Below, in pieces: positions 44,748-52,706 of a DNA stretch of 57,242 nt. Position numbers and translations under genes: made by a program. The notes under the pieces are model-generated. The model did not search any database. It had not been told where the DNA came from and was given only the letters and a program-made list of their open reading frames with translations. Source of the DNA: Desulfobacterales bacterium. Lineage in GTDB: Bacteria > Desulfobacterota > Desulfobacteria > Desulfobacterales > SpSt-501. Location of the stretch: positions 1-57,242 of the forward strand of contig JAUQXK010000117.1 in assembly GCA_030834695.1 (NCBI GenBank), in the 5' to 3' direction. The stretch's first letter is position 1, and every line of letters begins with the position of its first letter.

Positions 44748-45611
44748 ATGCCAAGAATGATTGGAAGAATCGGGAGAATTTTTTTTCTGCTGCTGGTTTG
44801 CGCCTTTCCGGCCGATTCCCAAGACAACACGAACCGATTAGTTCAAGAGCTGTTCGTCAAGTCGGGACTAGATCAGCTGACGGAGCGGCTCCCGATGATT
44901 GTTCAGCAGGGGATCCATCAGGCATTTACGCAAGATCAAAACCTGAAAAAACTTCCGACCCAGACCTTCCAGGAGATCATGGATTCAGCGGCCAGCGCCT
45001 ATGAATCTCAGAAATTAAGGAACATCATGCTGAGGTCATTCGCCGGCAAGATGGATGATGCCGAAATCAAATCGGTCATTCAATGGCTGGATTCGCCGAC
45101 CGGTGTAAAATGCACGGACCTCGAAAAACAATCATTAACTCCCGAAGGGCTCCAGGAGCTATCCCGGTTCGCGGAGAAGATCCAAAAAATGCCGCCGCGG
45201 CCCGAGCGGCTGAATCTCATCGGGGAACTTGACCGGGCTACCAAGGCTACGGCCACATCCGTCGAAATTTTCATCAACTCGAACCTGGCCGTTGCAACGG
45301 CGGTAACCCTCTCCCTTCCACAGGAGAACCCCGTGCCTCTTTCAGAGATCAGAAAGAAGTTTGAAGCCAGCCGGGTTGCCATCGAAAACGCCCTGCGGGA
45401 GCAGACCCGGATCAGCTTGCTTTACACCTATCGCTCGCTCTCGGACAGCGAAATTCAGGAGGTCATCAATTTTGCCGACTCACCCGCCGGAAGCAAATTC
45501 AACGCTGTCGGCATCGAGGCATTTCAGAGGGCCATGGTCGAGGGCGGGATGGATTTTGGTCAGGCGGTTGCAAGGGTATTTGAACATATGAACAAAAAAA
45601 GAGATATTTAG
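44748..45611 (+). CDS. Exported DUF2059-like protein
   Basis: This encodes 287 residues. A signal peptide (about 1-21) is followed by an alpha-helical protein with two related halves: DDAEIKSVIQWLDSPTGVKC near 105-125 and SDSEIQEVINFADSPAGSKF near 245-265. The paired DSPxGxK motif resembles DUF2059, a periplasmic family of unknown function. GGAGG lies 5 bases before the ATG at 44748. It may be co-transcribed with the glycosylase gene 50 bases on. Confidence 0.75.
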   Translation: MPRMIGRIGRIFFLLLVCAFPADSQDNTNRLVQELFVKSGLDQLTERLPMIVQQGIHQAFTQDQNLKKLPTQTFQEIMDSAASAYESQKLRNIMLRSFAGKMDDAEIKSVIQWLDSPTGVKCTDLEKQSLTPEGLQELSRFAEKIQKMPPRPERLNLIGELDRATKATATSVEIFINSNLAVATAVTLSLPQENPVPLSEIRKKFEASRVAIENALREQTRISLLYTYRSLSDSEIQEVINFADSPAGSKFNAVGIEAFQRAMVEGGMDFGQAVARVFEHMNKKRDI

Positions 45612-45661
45612 AAATCTGGAGATCTTCGGACGAAGCGTCCTGTGGGACGGGGGTAATCTAC

Positions 45662-46264
45662 ATGTCGCTTTTTCAGTACGGACCGGCAGAAATCGATTAC
45701 TTGGCACGCCGCGACCGGAAGCTTGGCAGGGCGATCGGCCGGATCGGCATGATCGAGCGGCAGGTCATGCCGGACCTGTTTGAGGCCCTGGTCCATTCCA
45801 TCGTGGCCCAGCAGATCTCGCGGAAGGCCGCCGATACCGTGTGGGCGAAGCTCGCCGAACGGCTCTCGGGCGTCACGCCCCTCAAGGTCGCCGGCACCGA
45901 TGTTTCCGATATTCAAAAATGCGGCCTTTCGATGCGCAAGGCCCGATATATCCAGGGGATTGGCGAGGCTGCCATGAGCGGCAGGCTGGATGTTTTGAAA
46001 TTAAGGGAAATGCGCGACGAAGAAGTTATCGAAAAGTTGTCGTCCTTTCCCGGCATCGGTGTCTGGACGGCCGAAATGCTGCTGATTTTCTCGCTATGCC
46101 GGCCGGATGTTGTGAGCTGGGGGGATTTGGCTATCCGGCGCGGCATGATGAATCTGTACGGATTAAAAGCGCTTTCGAAAACTCATTTCGACCGCTACCG
46201 CAAAAAATACTCGCCCTGCGGATCGGTTGCATCGCTCTACTTGTGGGCGTTGTCGGTCGGTTAA
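45662..46264 (+). CDS. DNA-3-methyladenine glycosylase, AlkA/HhH-GPD type
   Basis: This encodes 200 residues. LFEALVHSIVAQQISRKAAD opens the HhH-GPD fold. The helix-hairpin-helix is SFPGIGVWTAEMLLIFSL, and the catalytic Asp lies in VVSWGDLAIRRG. It removes alkylated bases from DNA as the first step of base excision repair. There is no iron-sulphur cluster motif after the domain, as expected for AlkA. It is convergent with tctA, with about 120 bases between. Confidence 0.92.
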   Translation: MSLFQYGPAEIDYLARRDRKLGRAIGRIGMIERQVMPDLFEALVHSIVAQQISRKAADTVWAKLAERLSGVTPLKVAGTDVSDIQKCGLSMRKARYIQGIGEAAMSGRLDVLKLREMRDEEVIEKLSSFPGIGVWTAEMLLIFSLCRPDVVSWGDLAIRRGMMNLYGLKALSKTHFDRYRKKYSPCGSVASLYLWALSVG

Positions 46265-46383
46265 CGAGCGTCGACACTCCTTTTGATGCTTCGAGCACTT
46301 GTCGCGGGTTATCCCGCTTCCGCCGGGAAATCACCGAGAGTCGCCACGGAAACATTTTTTTCAATGGGAGTCTGATTCCAGAC

Positions 46384-47892
46384 TCAGCTCGCTTCTTCCT
46401 TGGGTATTTCCTCCCTCTTCTTGCGGAGCCAGGGGATAAGCGGAGAGATCAAGAGGATGACCGCGATGACCAGAGAAACGGCCGCCAGCGGTCGGGTGAA
46501 GAAAATGGAGAAATCCCCCTGGGACGTGATCAGCGACTTGCGCAGGTTGTTTTCCATCATCGGCCCGAGGACGAAAGCCAGGACCAGCGGCGCACCCTCG
46601 TAATCGAATTTCTTCATCAAGTAGCCCACGATCCCGAAAATGAGCATGACATAGATGTCGAAGACCGAATTGTTGACGCTGTAGACGCCGATAAGGCAGA
46701 AGAGCAGAATCAGGGGAAACAGGATTTTGTAGGGGACCTTGAGGATCTGAACCCAGATGCCGATCAGGGGCAGGTTGAGAATCAAGAGCATGAAGTTCCC
46801 GATGTACATGCTGACAATGACCCCCCAGAACAAGTGAGGATTCTGCTTCATCATCAGCGGCCCGGGCGTTACCCCGTGGATCATGAAGGCACCGAGCAGC
46901 ATGGCCATGATCACATTGGGCGGGATGCCCAGCGTCATGAGCGGGATGAAGGCGCCTCCCGTGGCCGCATTGTTGGCCGCCTCCGGCCCGGCCACTCCCT
47001 CGACGGCCCCCTTCCCGAAGCGCTCCGGATGCTTGGACAGCTTCTTTTCGAGGGCATAGGACAGAAACGAAGAAATGACCGCCCCGCCGCCGGGAAGGAC
47101 GCCCAGCAGAAACCCGAGAAGCGACCCCCTGGCAATGGGACCGGTGCTGTCCTTCCAATCCCTGGCCGTAGGCAGGAGCCCCTTGATCGTGGTCTTTAGG
47201 ACGTCTCTTCGCACGACCTGCTCGATGTTCAGCAAGACCTCCGATACTCCGAAGATGCCCATGACGATCGGCACCAGGCCGACGCCGTCGAGCAATTCCA
47301 TTCTGCCGAATGTGAATCGCGGGCGCGCCGTCATGGTGTCCAGGCCGATCAGCCCGAGGACGATGCCAAAGGCGGCCATGATGAGGGCTTTGGGCATGGA
47401 CCCGTGGGCCAGGTAAATGAGGATCGTGAGACCCAGCATCATCAGGGTGAAATACTCCGGAGGCCCGAACTCGAGGGCGAACCGGGCCAGGGGAGGGGCC
47501 AGGAGCATCAGGCCGAGAACGGAGATGGTCCCGGCGATGAAGGAGCCGAATGCGGCAATGCCCAAGGCCGGGCCGGCGCGTCCCTGCCGGGCCATCTTGT
47601 AGCCGTCGAGGCAGGTGACCACGGAAGCTGCTTCGCCGGGTATGTTGACCAGGATCGAGGTCGTGGACCCGCCGTACATGGCGCCGTAATAAATGCCGGC
47701 CAGCATGATGATGGCCGCTTCGGGGGTGGCCTTGAAAGTGGAGGGAAGCAGCAGGGACATGGCCCCGACGGGCCCTATCCCCGGCAGCACGCCGATCAAG
47801 GTTCCGATGAACACCCCGACGAAGCAATAAAGCAGATTCTCCGGCCGGAGGGCGACCGAGAAACCGATTCCCAGGTAATTCAAAAGGTCCAT
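46384..47892 (-). CDS. tctA: Tripartite tricarboxylate transporter, large membrane subunit
   Basis: This encodes 502 residues with about 12 hydrophobic helices. GTLIGVLPGIGPVGAMSLLL and YGAMYGGSTTSILVNIPGEA are the two conserved TctA loops that line the substrate path. It forms the channel of a Na+- or H+-driven carboxylate importer with TctB and the periplasmic TctC. It is encoded directly after tctB (6 bases from the tctB stop to its ATG) and is the last gene of the cluster. Confidence 0.96.
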   Translation of the reverse strand: MDLLNYLGIGFSVALRPENLLYCFVGVFIGTLIGVLPGIGPVGAMSLLLPSTFKATPEAAIIMLAGIYYGAMYGGSTTSILVNIPGEAASVVTCLDGYKMARQGRAGPALGIAAFGSFIAGTISVLGLMLLAPPLARFALEFGPPEYFTLMMLGLTILIYLAHGSMPKALIMAAFGIVLGLIGLDTMTARPRFTFGRMELLDGVGLVPIVMGIFGVSEVLLNIEQVVRRDVLKTTIKGLLPTARDWKDSTGPIARGSLLGFLLGVLPGGGAVISSFLSYALEKKLSKHPERFGKGAVEGVAGPEAANNAATGGAFIPLMTLGIPPNVIMAMLLGAFMIHGVTPGPLMMKQNPHLFWGVIVSMYIGNFMLLILNLPLIGIWVQILKVPYKILFPLILLFCLIGVYSVNNSVFDIYVMLIFGIVGYLMKKFDYEGAPLVLAFVLGPMMENNLRKSLITSQGDFSIFFTRPLAAVSLVIAVILLISPLIPWLRKKREEIPKEEAS

Positions 47893-47898
47893 AGGGCG

Positions 47899-48357
47899 TC
47901 AACTCCCCAGCAAGCCCGGCGGGAGCTGGCACTGCAGCCAGAGCCGGAATACGCCGTAGGCGGCCAGCGTGCTGACGACCGCACCCAGGATGGCCCAGGA
48001 CCACCGTTGGGGCTCGACCGCCTTGAAAAGAAAGATCAGCAGCAAGATGGTGGCCGGGATGAACCCCAGCGGGGTCAGGAGATAGGCGTAGATGAACAGC
48101 ACGGCCAGGACGGAAACGATTTTCTTCCACGAGATTCCCGCCCAGACGGCTTTCATCTCTCCTGCGGTGGCTGTCTGTCGAATCGCTCGGGCGAGGATGC
48201 CGCAAGACAGCCCGACCATGATAACCCCGACCCAGAAAAACATGAACCCGCCGCCGGGGTCGTGCAGGTTGCCGAGCTCCAGCTCATAACCGCCCCAGCA
48301 AATCCCGATCCCCATCACCGCCCAAAAGAGCGAACTGATGATGTCTCTGCTCCGCAC
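47899..48357 (-). CDS. tctB: Tripartite tricarboxylate transporter, small membrane subunit
   Basis: This encodes 152 residues with four hydrophobic helices, the usual TctB layout (LFWAVMGIGICWGGYELEL; LTPLGFIPATILLLIFLF). I chose the GTG at 48357 because GGAGG lies 5 bases upstream; in-frame GTGs further up to 48399 have poorer context. The gap to tctC is 332 bases, unusual for this operon, because a repeat element has inserted there. Confidence 0.9.
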   Translation of the reverse strand: MRSRDIISSLFWAVMGIGICWGGYELELGNLHDPGGGFMFFWVGVIMVGLSCGILARAIRQTATAGEMKAVWAGISWKKIVSVLAVLFIYAYLLTPLGFIPATILLLIFLFKAVEPQRWSWAILGAVVSTLAAYGVFRLWLQCQLPPGLLGS

Positions 48358-48498
48358 CTCGACCTCCACGGCAGCTTCCCTCAGCCCCACAAACCACACA
48401 CCCAGCGAGAAGCCTTCATCTCCCCAAGACAGCCCGGCTGCGGTCTTGCGTCGGCAAGCCAGGCGGCTGCACCTGGCTTGCCGACGTCATGCAGGCGT

Positions 48499-48680
48499 TT
48501 ATTAACGGCCTCATAATTATCTTTACGTCGTCATTCCGGCATGCCCCGGATTATCAATTTCCGGGACAGGCTTTTAGCCGGAATCCAGTGAATTCAACCC
48601 GTTCTGGATGCCCCCGTATCGTGGTACGGGGCGGGCTTATCACGTCCGGCATGACGGCAATATTTCGAGACGGTTAATAA
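48499..48680. mobile_element. MITE-like element inside the tct operon
   Basis: TTATTAACGGCCTC on the left and GAGACGGTTAATAA on the right are imperfect terminal inverted repeats. Inner arms GTCATTCCGG and CCGGCATGAC form a second nested pair. From 48530 on it is nearly identical to 43368-43526. It separates tctC from tctB. No coding capacity. Confidence 0.75.
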
Positions 48681-48689
48681 AAAGGGAAT

Positions 48690-49664
48690 TTACTCCTTTT
48701 TCAGGCCTAGCACTTCCGCATTCTCTTTTTCTTCCCGATACAGCTCCTGGGTGAATTTGGTGTAGTCTTCGGAATTTTTATAGAAGGGAACCATATAAAA
48801 GTCATCCAGGATCTTCTTGAAGGAAGGCTCATCCATTGCTTTCTTGAAGGCATCGTGAAGGACCTTGACCACCTGGGGGTCCATGCCTTTGGGCCCGGCG
48901 ATGCCGAACGGCGAGTAGGCTACGATATCATAACCGAGCTCTTTCAGGGTGGGGACATCGGGCCATTTCTTGGTCCGCTGCTCCGTCCAGACGGCCAGAA
49001 GGCGGAGGTCGCCGGATTCGACCTGAGGGGCCCACCCGGACGTCTCGGCGCCGACCATGACGTGGCCGCCCATGGTCGCGGTGATGACCTCGATTCCGCC
49101 CTTTTGCGGGACGTGGATCCATTTGATCCCCTCTTTATGGGCGAGCTTTTCCATGGTGACATGCTGCATCACCCCGACCCCCGGCGTCGCATAAGTGACC
49201 TTGCCCGGATTGGCTTTGGCAAAATCCAGGAGCTCCTTCAGGGTCTTCCAGGGGGCGTCTTTCTTGACGACGATGCCGTAGGTATAGCCGGTGAGCTGGA
49301 TGACATAGGTAAAATCTTTGAGGGGGTCCCAAGTTGTCTTCATGGTATGGGGCAAGCGGAATACGCCCATCGGAATCTGGGACAGAGTGTAGCCGTCCGG
49401 CTTGGCCGTGGCCGCCATGGTGGCCGGCCCCACCGTGCCGCCGCCGCCCGGTTTGTTTTCCACGATTACCGGCTGGCCCAGCTGCTTGGCCGCGTTCTCC
49501 GCCAGGATCCGCATGCAGGTGTCCGTTGATCCGCCCGCGGCCCAGGGCACGATCAGGGTCACCGCCTTGACAGGAAAGTCTGCGGCTGCCGCCGGCAAGA
49601 CGCTTCCGCACAAAACCATAACGGCCAACAGCCATCGCATCGCCTTCATTGCGCTTTTCGCCAT
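48690..49664 (-). CDS. tctC: Tripartite tricarboxylate transporter substrate-binding protein (Bug family)
   Basis: This encodes 324 residues. A signal peptide (about 1-25, cleavage after AAA) exports it to the periplasm. VTLIVPWAAGGSTDTCMRIL and ENKPGGGGTVG are the ligand-binding loops typical of Bug proteins. It captures a carboxylate and hands it to TctAB. AAGGAGG lies 6 bases before the ATG at 49664. Its linkage to a dehydrogenase and a BKACE enzyme suggests a hydroxy or keto acid as ligand. Confidence 0.94.
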   Translation of the reverse strand: MAKSAMKAMRWLLAVMVLCGSVLPAAAADFPVKAVTLIVPWAAGGSTDTCMRILAENAAKQLGQPVIVENKPGGGGTVGPATMAATAKPDGYTLSQIPMGVFRLPHTMKTTWDPLKDFTYVIQLTGYTYGIVVKKDAPWKTLKELLDFAKANPGKVTYATPGVGVMQHVTMEKLAHKEGIKWIHVPQKGGIEVITATMGGHVMVGAETSGWAPQVESGDLRLLAVWTEQRTKKWPDVPTLKELGYDIVAYSPFGIAGPKGMDPQVVKVLHDAFKKAMDEPSFKKILDDFYMVPFYKNSEDYTKFTQELYREEKENAEVLGLKKE

Positions 49665-49686
49665 GATCAACCTCCTTGGTTTGCGG

Positions 49687-50556
49687 TTATTTTAGAAGTG
49701 GTTTCAGCCCCAGGATCGCCCGGGCCTCGTCCGGAGTGGCCGGCTCCTTGCCCAGCTCCCTGGCGATTCGCACCGCCCGCGCCACCAGTTGGGCATTGGT
49801 GGCCAGCTCTCCCTTGCGGTAGTAAAGGTTGTCCTCCAGCCCCACCCGGACGCAGCCGCCCAGAATCATGGCCATGGTGGTCAGCGGAAGCTGGGCCGTT
49901 CCGACGGGCGTGCAATTGAATATGGCATCGGCCGGCAGGAAATCGTGCAGCAGCATCAGCATCTTCGGCGTTGCATCGCAGGCTCCCTGATATCGCATGC
50001 CCATCACCAGGTTGATGTAATACGGCTTGTCCACCAGACCCTTTTCAATGACCGCATTCACCTCCCGAAACATGGCCAGATCGTAGACTTCCATCTCCGG
50101 TTTGACGCCCAGCGCTCTCATTCTGGAGACATACGATTCGATTTCATGGGGCATGTTCGACCATGGAATCCCGGCGTACTTTCCGGAAATCCGCATCATG
50201 CTTCCCATGTTCAGCGAAGCCATTTCCGGCGCGGCCTTCAGGCATTCGATCCGCTGCTCCTGGGTCAGGTTGGGGCCTCCCCCGGTACTGTACTGGATGA
50301 TCACTTCGCATTTCCGGCGAATCCCGTCGCGGATCGTCCCGAAGATCTCGGGGTTGGACGTGTTCTCACCGCTTTGGTCGCGGGCATGAATATGGACGAT
50401 GGCCGCCCCTTCATTGTAACAGGCATAGGACGAAGCGACGATTTCATCGGGCTGTTCAGGAACGTTGGGATTCATGGACTTGTTTACCAGGGCGCCGGTT
50501 TGGGCCACTGTGATGATGACTTTGTCTCTGGGGAGCTGCAGCGGCATGGCATTCAT
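49687..50556 (-). CDS. BKACE-family beta-keto acid cleavage enzyme
   Basis: This encodes 289 residues. AAIVHIHARDQSGENTSNPE carries the HxH zinc site of the BKACE (DUF849) family. YSTGGGPNLTQEQRIE and HIE-type downstream motifs follow, and CVRVGLEDNLYYRKGE is the conserved C-terminal active-site region. The family condenses a beta-keto acid with acetyl-CoA and splits it to acetoacetate and a new acyl-CoA. Its ATG overlaps the dehydrogenase stop (ATGA), so the keto acid is probably made by that enzyme. Substrate not known. Confidence 0.93.
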   Translation of the reverse strand: MNAMPLQLPRDKVIITVAQTGALVNKSMNPNVPEQPDEIVASSYACYNEGAAIVHIHARDQSGENTSNPEIFGTIRDGIRRKCEVIIQYSTGGGPNLTQEQRIECLKAAPEMASLNMGSMMRISGKYAGIPWSNMPHEIESYVSRMRALGVKPEMEVYDLAMFREVNAVIEKGLVDKPYYINLVMGMRYQGACDATPKMLMLLHDFLPADAIFNCTPVGTAQLPLTTMAMILGGCVRVGLEDNLYYRKGELATNAQLVARAVRIARELGKEPATPDEARAILGLKPLLK

Positions 50557-51515
50557 CCTTTTTCAGGTGTGATAAAAAAATCGAGGGACTTGAGGACCTT
50601 CAGCAGCTTGTCGTCCCTCTCCTTTAAAACCTCTTCATATTTTCGGCCCGAGTAATCGTAAAAGCCTCTTCCGGTCTTGACTCCGAAGTCCCCCTTTTCC
50701 ACCAGATCGAAAAGGCTTTTGGGTCGATTATCCAGCGGGGGTTCTAAAAAATCAGGGTTCTCCAGGTTCCTCGCGCTCAGGTCAAGGCCCGTAAAATCAT
50801 ACCGCTGCACCAGACCCAGTACCATCATGCGGGGAGCCAGGCTTGCCTTCACCGCTAGATCCAGCTGGTCGGCGGTGATGTAGCCGTTGTCCAGCAGGAA
50901 AAAGGTTTCACGGCCCAGGATTCTAAGCATGCGGTTGATCGCGAAACCCGGCACGAATTTCTGCATCACGATGGGGGTCTTGCTCGCCCGGCGGAGAAGC
51001 GCAACCATCGTATCGACGGTATCCTCACTGCTCCCGGGGCCGCGCACGACCTCCACCAGCGGCATGATCTGCGGCGGGGCAAACCAGTGGGCGATCACGG
51101 TGCGGCGCTGCCGTCTTTCCGGCGTCACCTTGAAGATGTCGAGAAAGGACGTGTTGCTCGCGATGAGCGCATCGTCCTTGCAGCAAGCATCCAGTTGTCG
51201 GAACAGGTTGCCCTTGGTCTCCAGATTCTCCACGATGCATTCAACGACCAGATCGGCATCGCCGGCCGCGGTTTCGAAGTCGGTTGTATAGCGTAACCGT
51301 TTTAGGACCGGCTCGACCTCGACCGGCCGAAGCATATCGTGCTGCACGAAAGTCTCGAGGCTCGTCCTGACCACCTTCACGGCCCGTTCATGCTCTTCCG
51401 GCACCTTGCTCCAGACGGTCACGGAGCATCCGCTCTGGGCAAAGACCTGCGCGATCCCCGGCCCCATGGTTCCGCAGCCAAGCACGGTCACCTTGCGAAT
51501 CTCATCCAGCTTCAT
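50553..51515 (-). CDS. 3-hydroxyacyl-CoA dehydrogenase-family oxidoreductase
   Basis: This encodes 320 residues. VTVLGCGTMGPGIAQVFAQS is the NAD-binding Rossmann loop. The catalytic His sits in AHWFAPPQIMPLVEVVRG, a variant of HxFNPxxxMxLVE, and GDFGVKTGRGFYDY marks the C-terminal domain. It should oxidise a 3-hydroxy acid or its CoA ester to the 3-keto form. AGGAG precedes the ATG at 51515, and a LacI-type operator lies at 51533-51548. It is the first gene of the BKACE/Tct operon. Confidence 0.92.
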   Translation of the reverse strand: MKLDEIRKVTVLGCGTMGPGIAQVFAQSGCSVTVWSKVPEEHERAVKVVRTSLETFVQHDMLRPVEVEPVLKRLRYTTDFETAAGDADLVVECIVENLETKGNLFRQLDACCKDDALIASNTSFLDIFKVTPERRQRRTVIAHWFAPPQIMPLVEVVRGPGSSEDTVDTMVALLRRASKTPIVMQKFVPGFAINRMLRILGRETFFLLDNGYITADQLDLAVKASLAPRMMVLGLVQRYDFTGLDLSARNLENPDFLEPPLDNRPKSLFDLVEKGDFGVKTGRGFYDYSGRKYEEVLKERDDKLLKVLKSLDFFITPEKG

Positions 51516-51532
51516 TATCAACGCTCCTATTT

Positions 51533-51548
51533 CTGAAAACGTTTGCAA
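51533..51548. promoter_or_regulatory. Predicted LacI-family operator upstream of the dehydrogenase gene
   Basis: Minus-strand TTGCAAACGTTTTCAG: a near-palindrome with an AAACGTTT core, matching the site at 52650-52665. It lies about 18 bases before the dehydrogenase ATG, where bound repressor would block transcription. Confidence 0.7.
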
Positions 51549-51587
51549 CAAATCGCCAAACAAAAACCCATCCTGCGCACGGGCATT

Positions 51588-52637
51588 CTATGCCTGCCTC
51601 TGGCTCCTCACGGCACAGGTCGAATCCCGGATGATCAATTCCGAGGGGATAACGACATGCCTTTCGGGGCAGGAACCGTTTTCGATCAGCTGAATCAGCA
51701 TTTGGGCAACGGTCTGCCCGATCCTTGTCACCGCGATCTTGACGGTGGTCAAAGGAGGTTGAAATAAATCCAGGACGTCCGATGAGCCGATGGCCACAAC
51801 CGATATGTCTTCGGGAATCTTCAGGCCGCGGAGGTTGATTTGATGCAGCGCCCCGGGAGTGACGGTGTCGTTGATGCAGATGACACAGGTGGGCCGCTCG
51901 GGCAGATCCAGAAGGCGGCCCATCAGGCGGAAACCATCGGTCTTGGAAAAATCGCTCTCAACGATATAGTCGGAATGATAGGTTAATCCCCGGTCCTTGA
52001 ATGCTGCCTGGTAGGCCTTGAAGCGTTCGACGGAGTATTTGGAGTTGGACGTACCGAGTATAAAAGCGATTTTGCGATGGCCGAGGTCGAGCAGGTAGCT
52101 GACCGCTCGATAGACACAGCGGACATTCTCCGAGTTGACGCTCGGGATGTCGATTCTGGAATTCTCCAGGAAGCCAGGCACCACCACCGCCGGAACGGCC
52201 TTGGTTTCAAGCTCGGCGATGTTCTCGTCGTCCAGCCGGTTGCCGATCACGATGACCCCGTCCACCAGCCGACGAAAATACAGGGACGCGTAACTCCCCT
52301 TCTCGTTGATGCTCAGCGTCAGTTTATAGCCATTTTGGTTGGCGATCTCGCTGATGCCCAGAAGCATCTGAGAGTAATAAGGACTCTGAAAGGCGAACTC
52401 ACCGGTACGCGGGATGATAAGCCCCAGGACCCCGATGCGCCTTTGAACTAGCGCCTTGGCGGAGGAGTTCGGCAAGTAGCCGAGATCGTTTGCGATTCGC
52501 TTGATGGTGTCTCTCAGCTCCGCCCGCACCCCGCGCTTGTCGTTCAGGGCGCGCGAAACCGTCGAATAGGAAATCCCGGCCTTTTGGGCGATCTCCTTGA
52601 TCGTCGGGGATGCAAGGTCGGTCTTTGCTTTCGCCAT
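51588..52637 (-). CDS. LacI-family transcriptional regulator
   Basis: This encodes 349 residues. An N-terminal HTH (TIKEIAQKAGISYSTVSRAL) and hinge helix (LPNSSAKALVQRR) precede a periplasmic-binding-like effector domain. It is likely a repressor released by a small catabolite. It lies 72 bases before the dehydrogenase gene, same strand, with CAAACGTTTG-type sites in front of both, which supports control of the operon and of itself. Effector unknown, probably the substrate imported by Tct or a product. Confidence 0.94.
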   Translation of the reverse strand: MAKAKTDLASPTIKEIAQKAGISYSTVSRALNDKRGVRAELRDTIKRIANDLGYLPNSSAKALVQRRIGVLGLIIPRTGEFAFQSPYYSQMLLGISEIANQNGYKLTLSINEKGSYASLYFRRLVDGVIVIGNRLDDENIAELETKAVPAVVVPGFLENSRIDIPSVNSENVRCVYRAVSYLLDLGHRKIAFILGTSNSKYSVERFKAYQAAFKDRGLTYHSDYIVESDFSKTDGFRLMGRLLDLPERPTCVICINDTVTPGALHQINLRGLKIPEDISVVAIGSSDVLDLFQPPLTTVKIAVTRIGQTVAQMLIQLIENGSCPERHVVIPSELIIRDSTCAVRSQRQA

Positions 52638-52645
52638 GGCACCTG

Positions 52646-52673
52646 ATTATTACAAACGTTTGCATATAGTCAA
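52646..52673 (-). promoter_or_regulatory. Predicted lacI-family gene promoter with operator in the spacer
   Basis: On the minus strand, TTGACT and AATAAT are separated by 16 bases, and the spacer holds the CAAACGTTTG operator. The predicted RNA start (about 52639) is almost at the ATG, so the mRNA may have little or no leader. Confidence 0.55.
52650..52665. promoter_or_regulatory. Predicted LacI-family autoregulatory operator
   Basis: TTACAAACGTTTGCAT has a perfect 10-base palindrome, CAAACGTTTG, lying between the -35 and -10 boxes. Confidence 0.75.
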
Positions 52674-52706
52674 GAAAATCTCTCGGGCAGCGGATCCATC
52701 CAGCCG

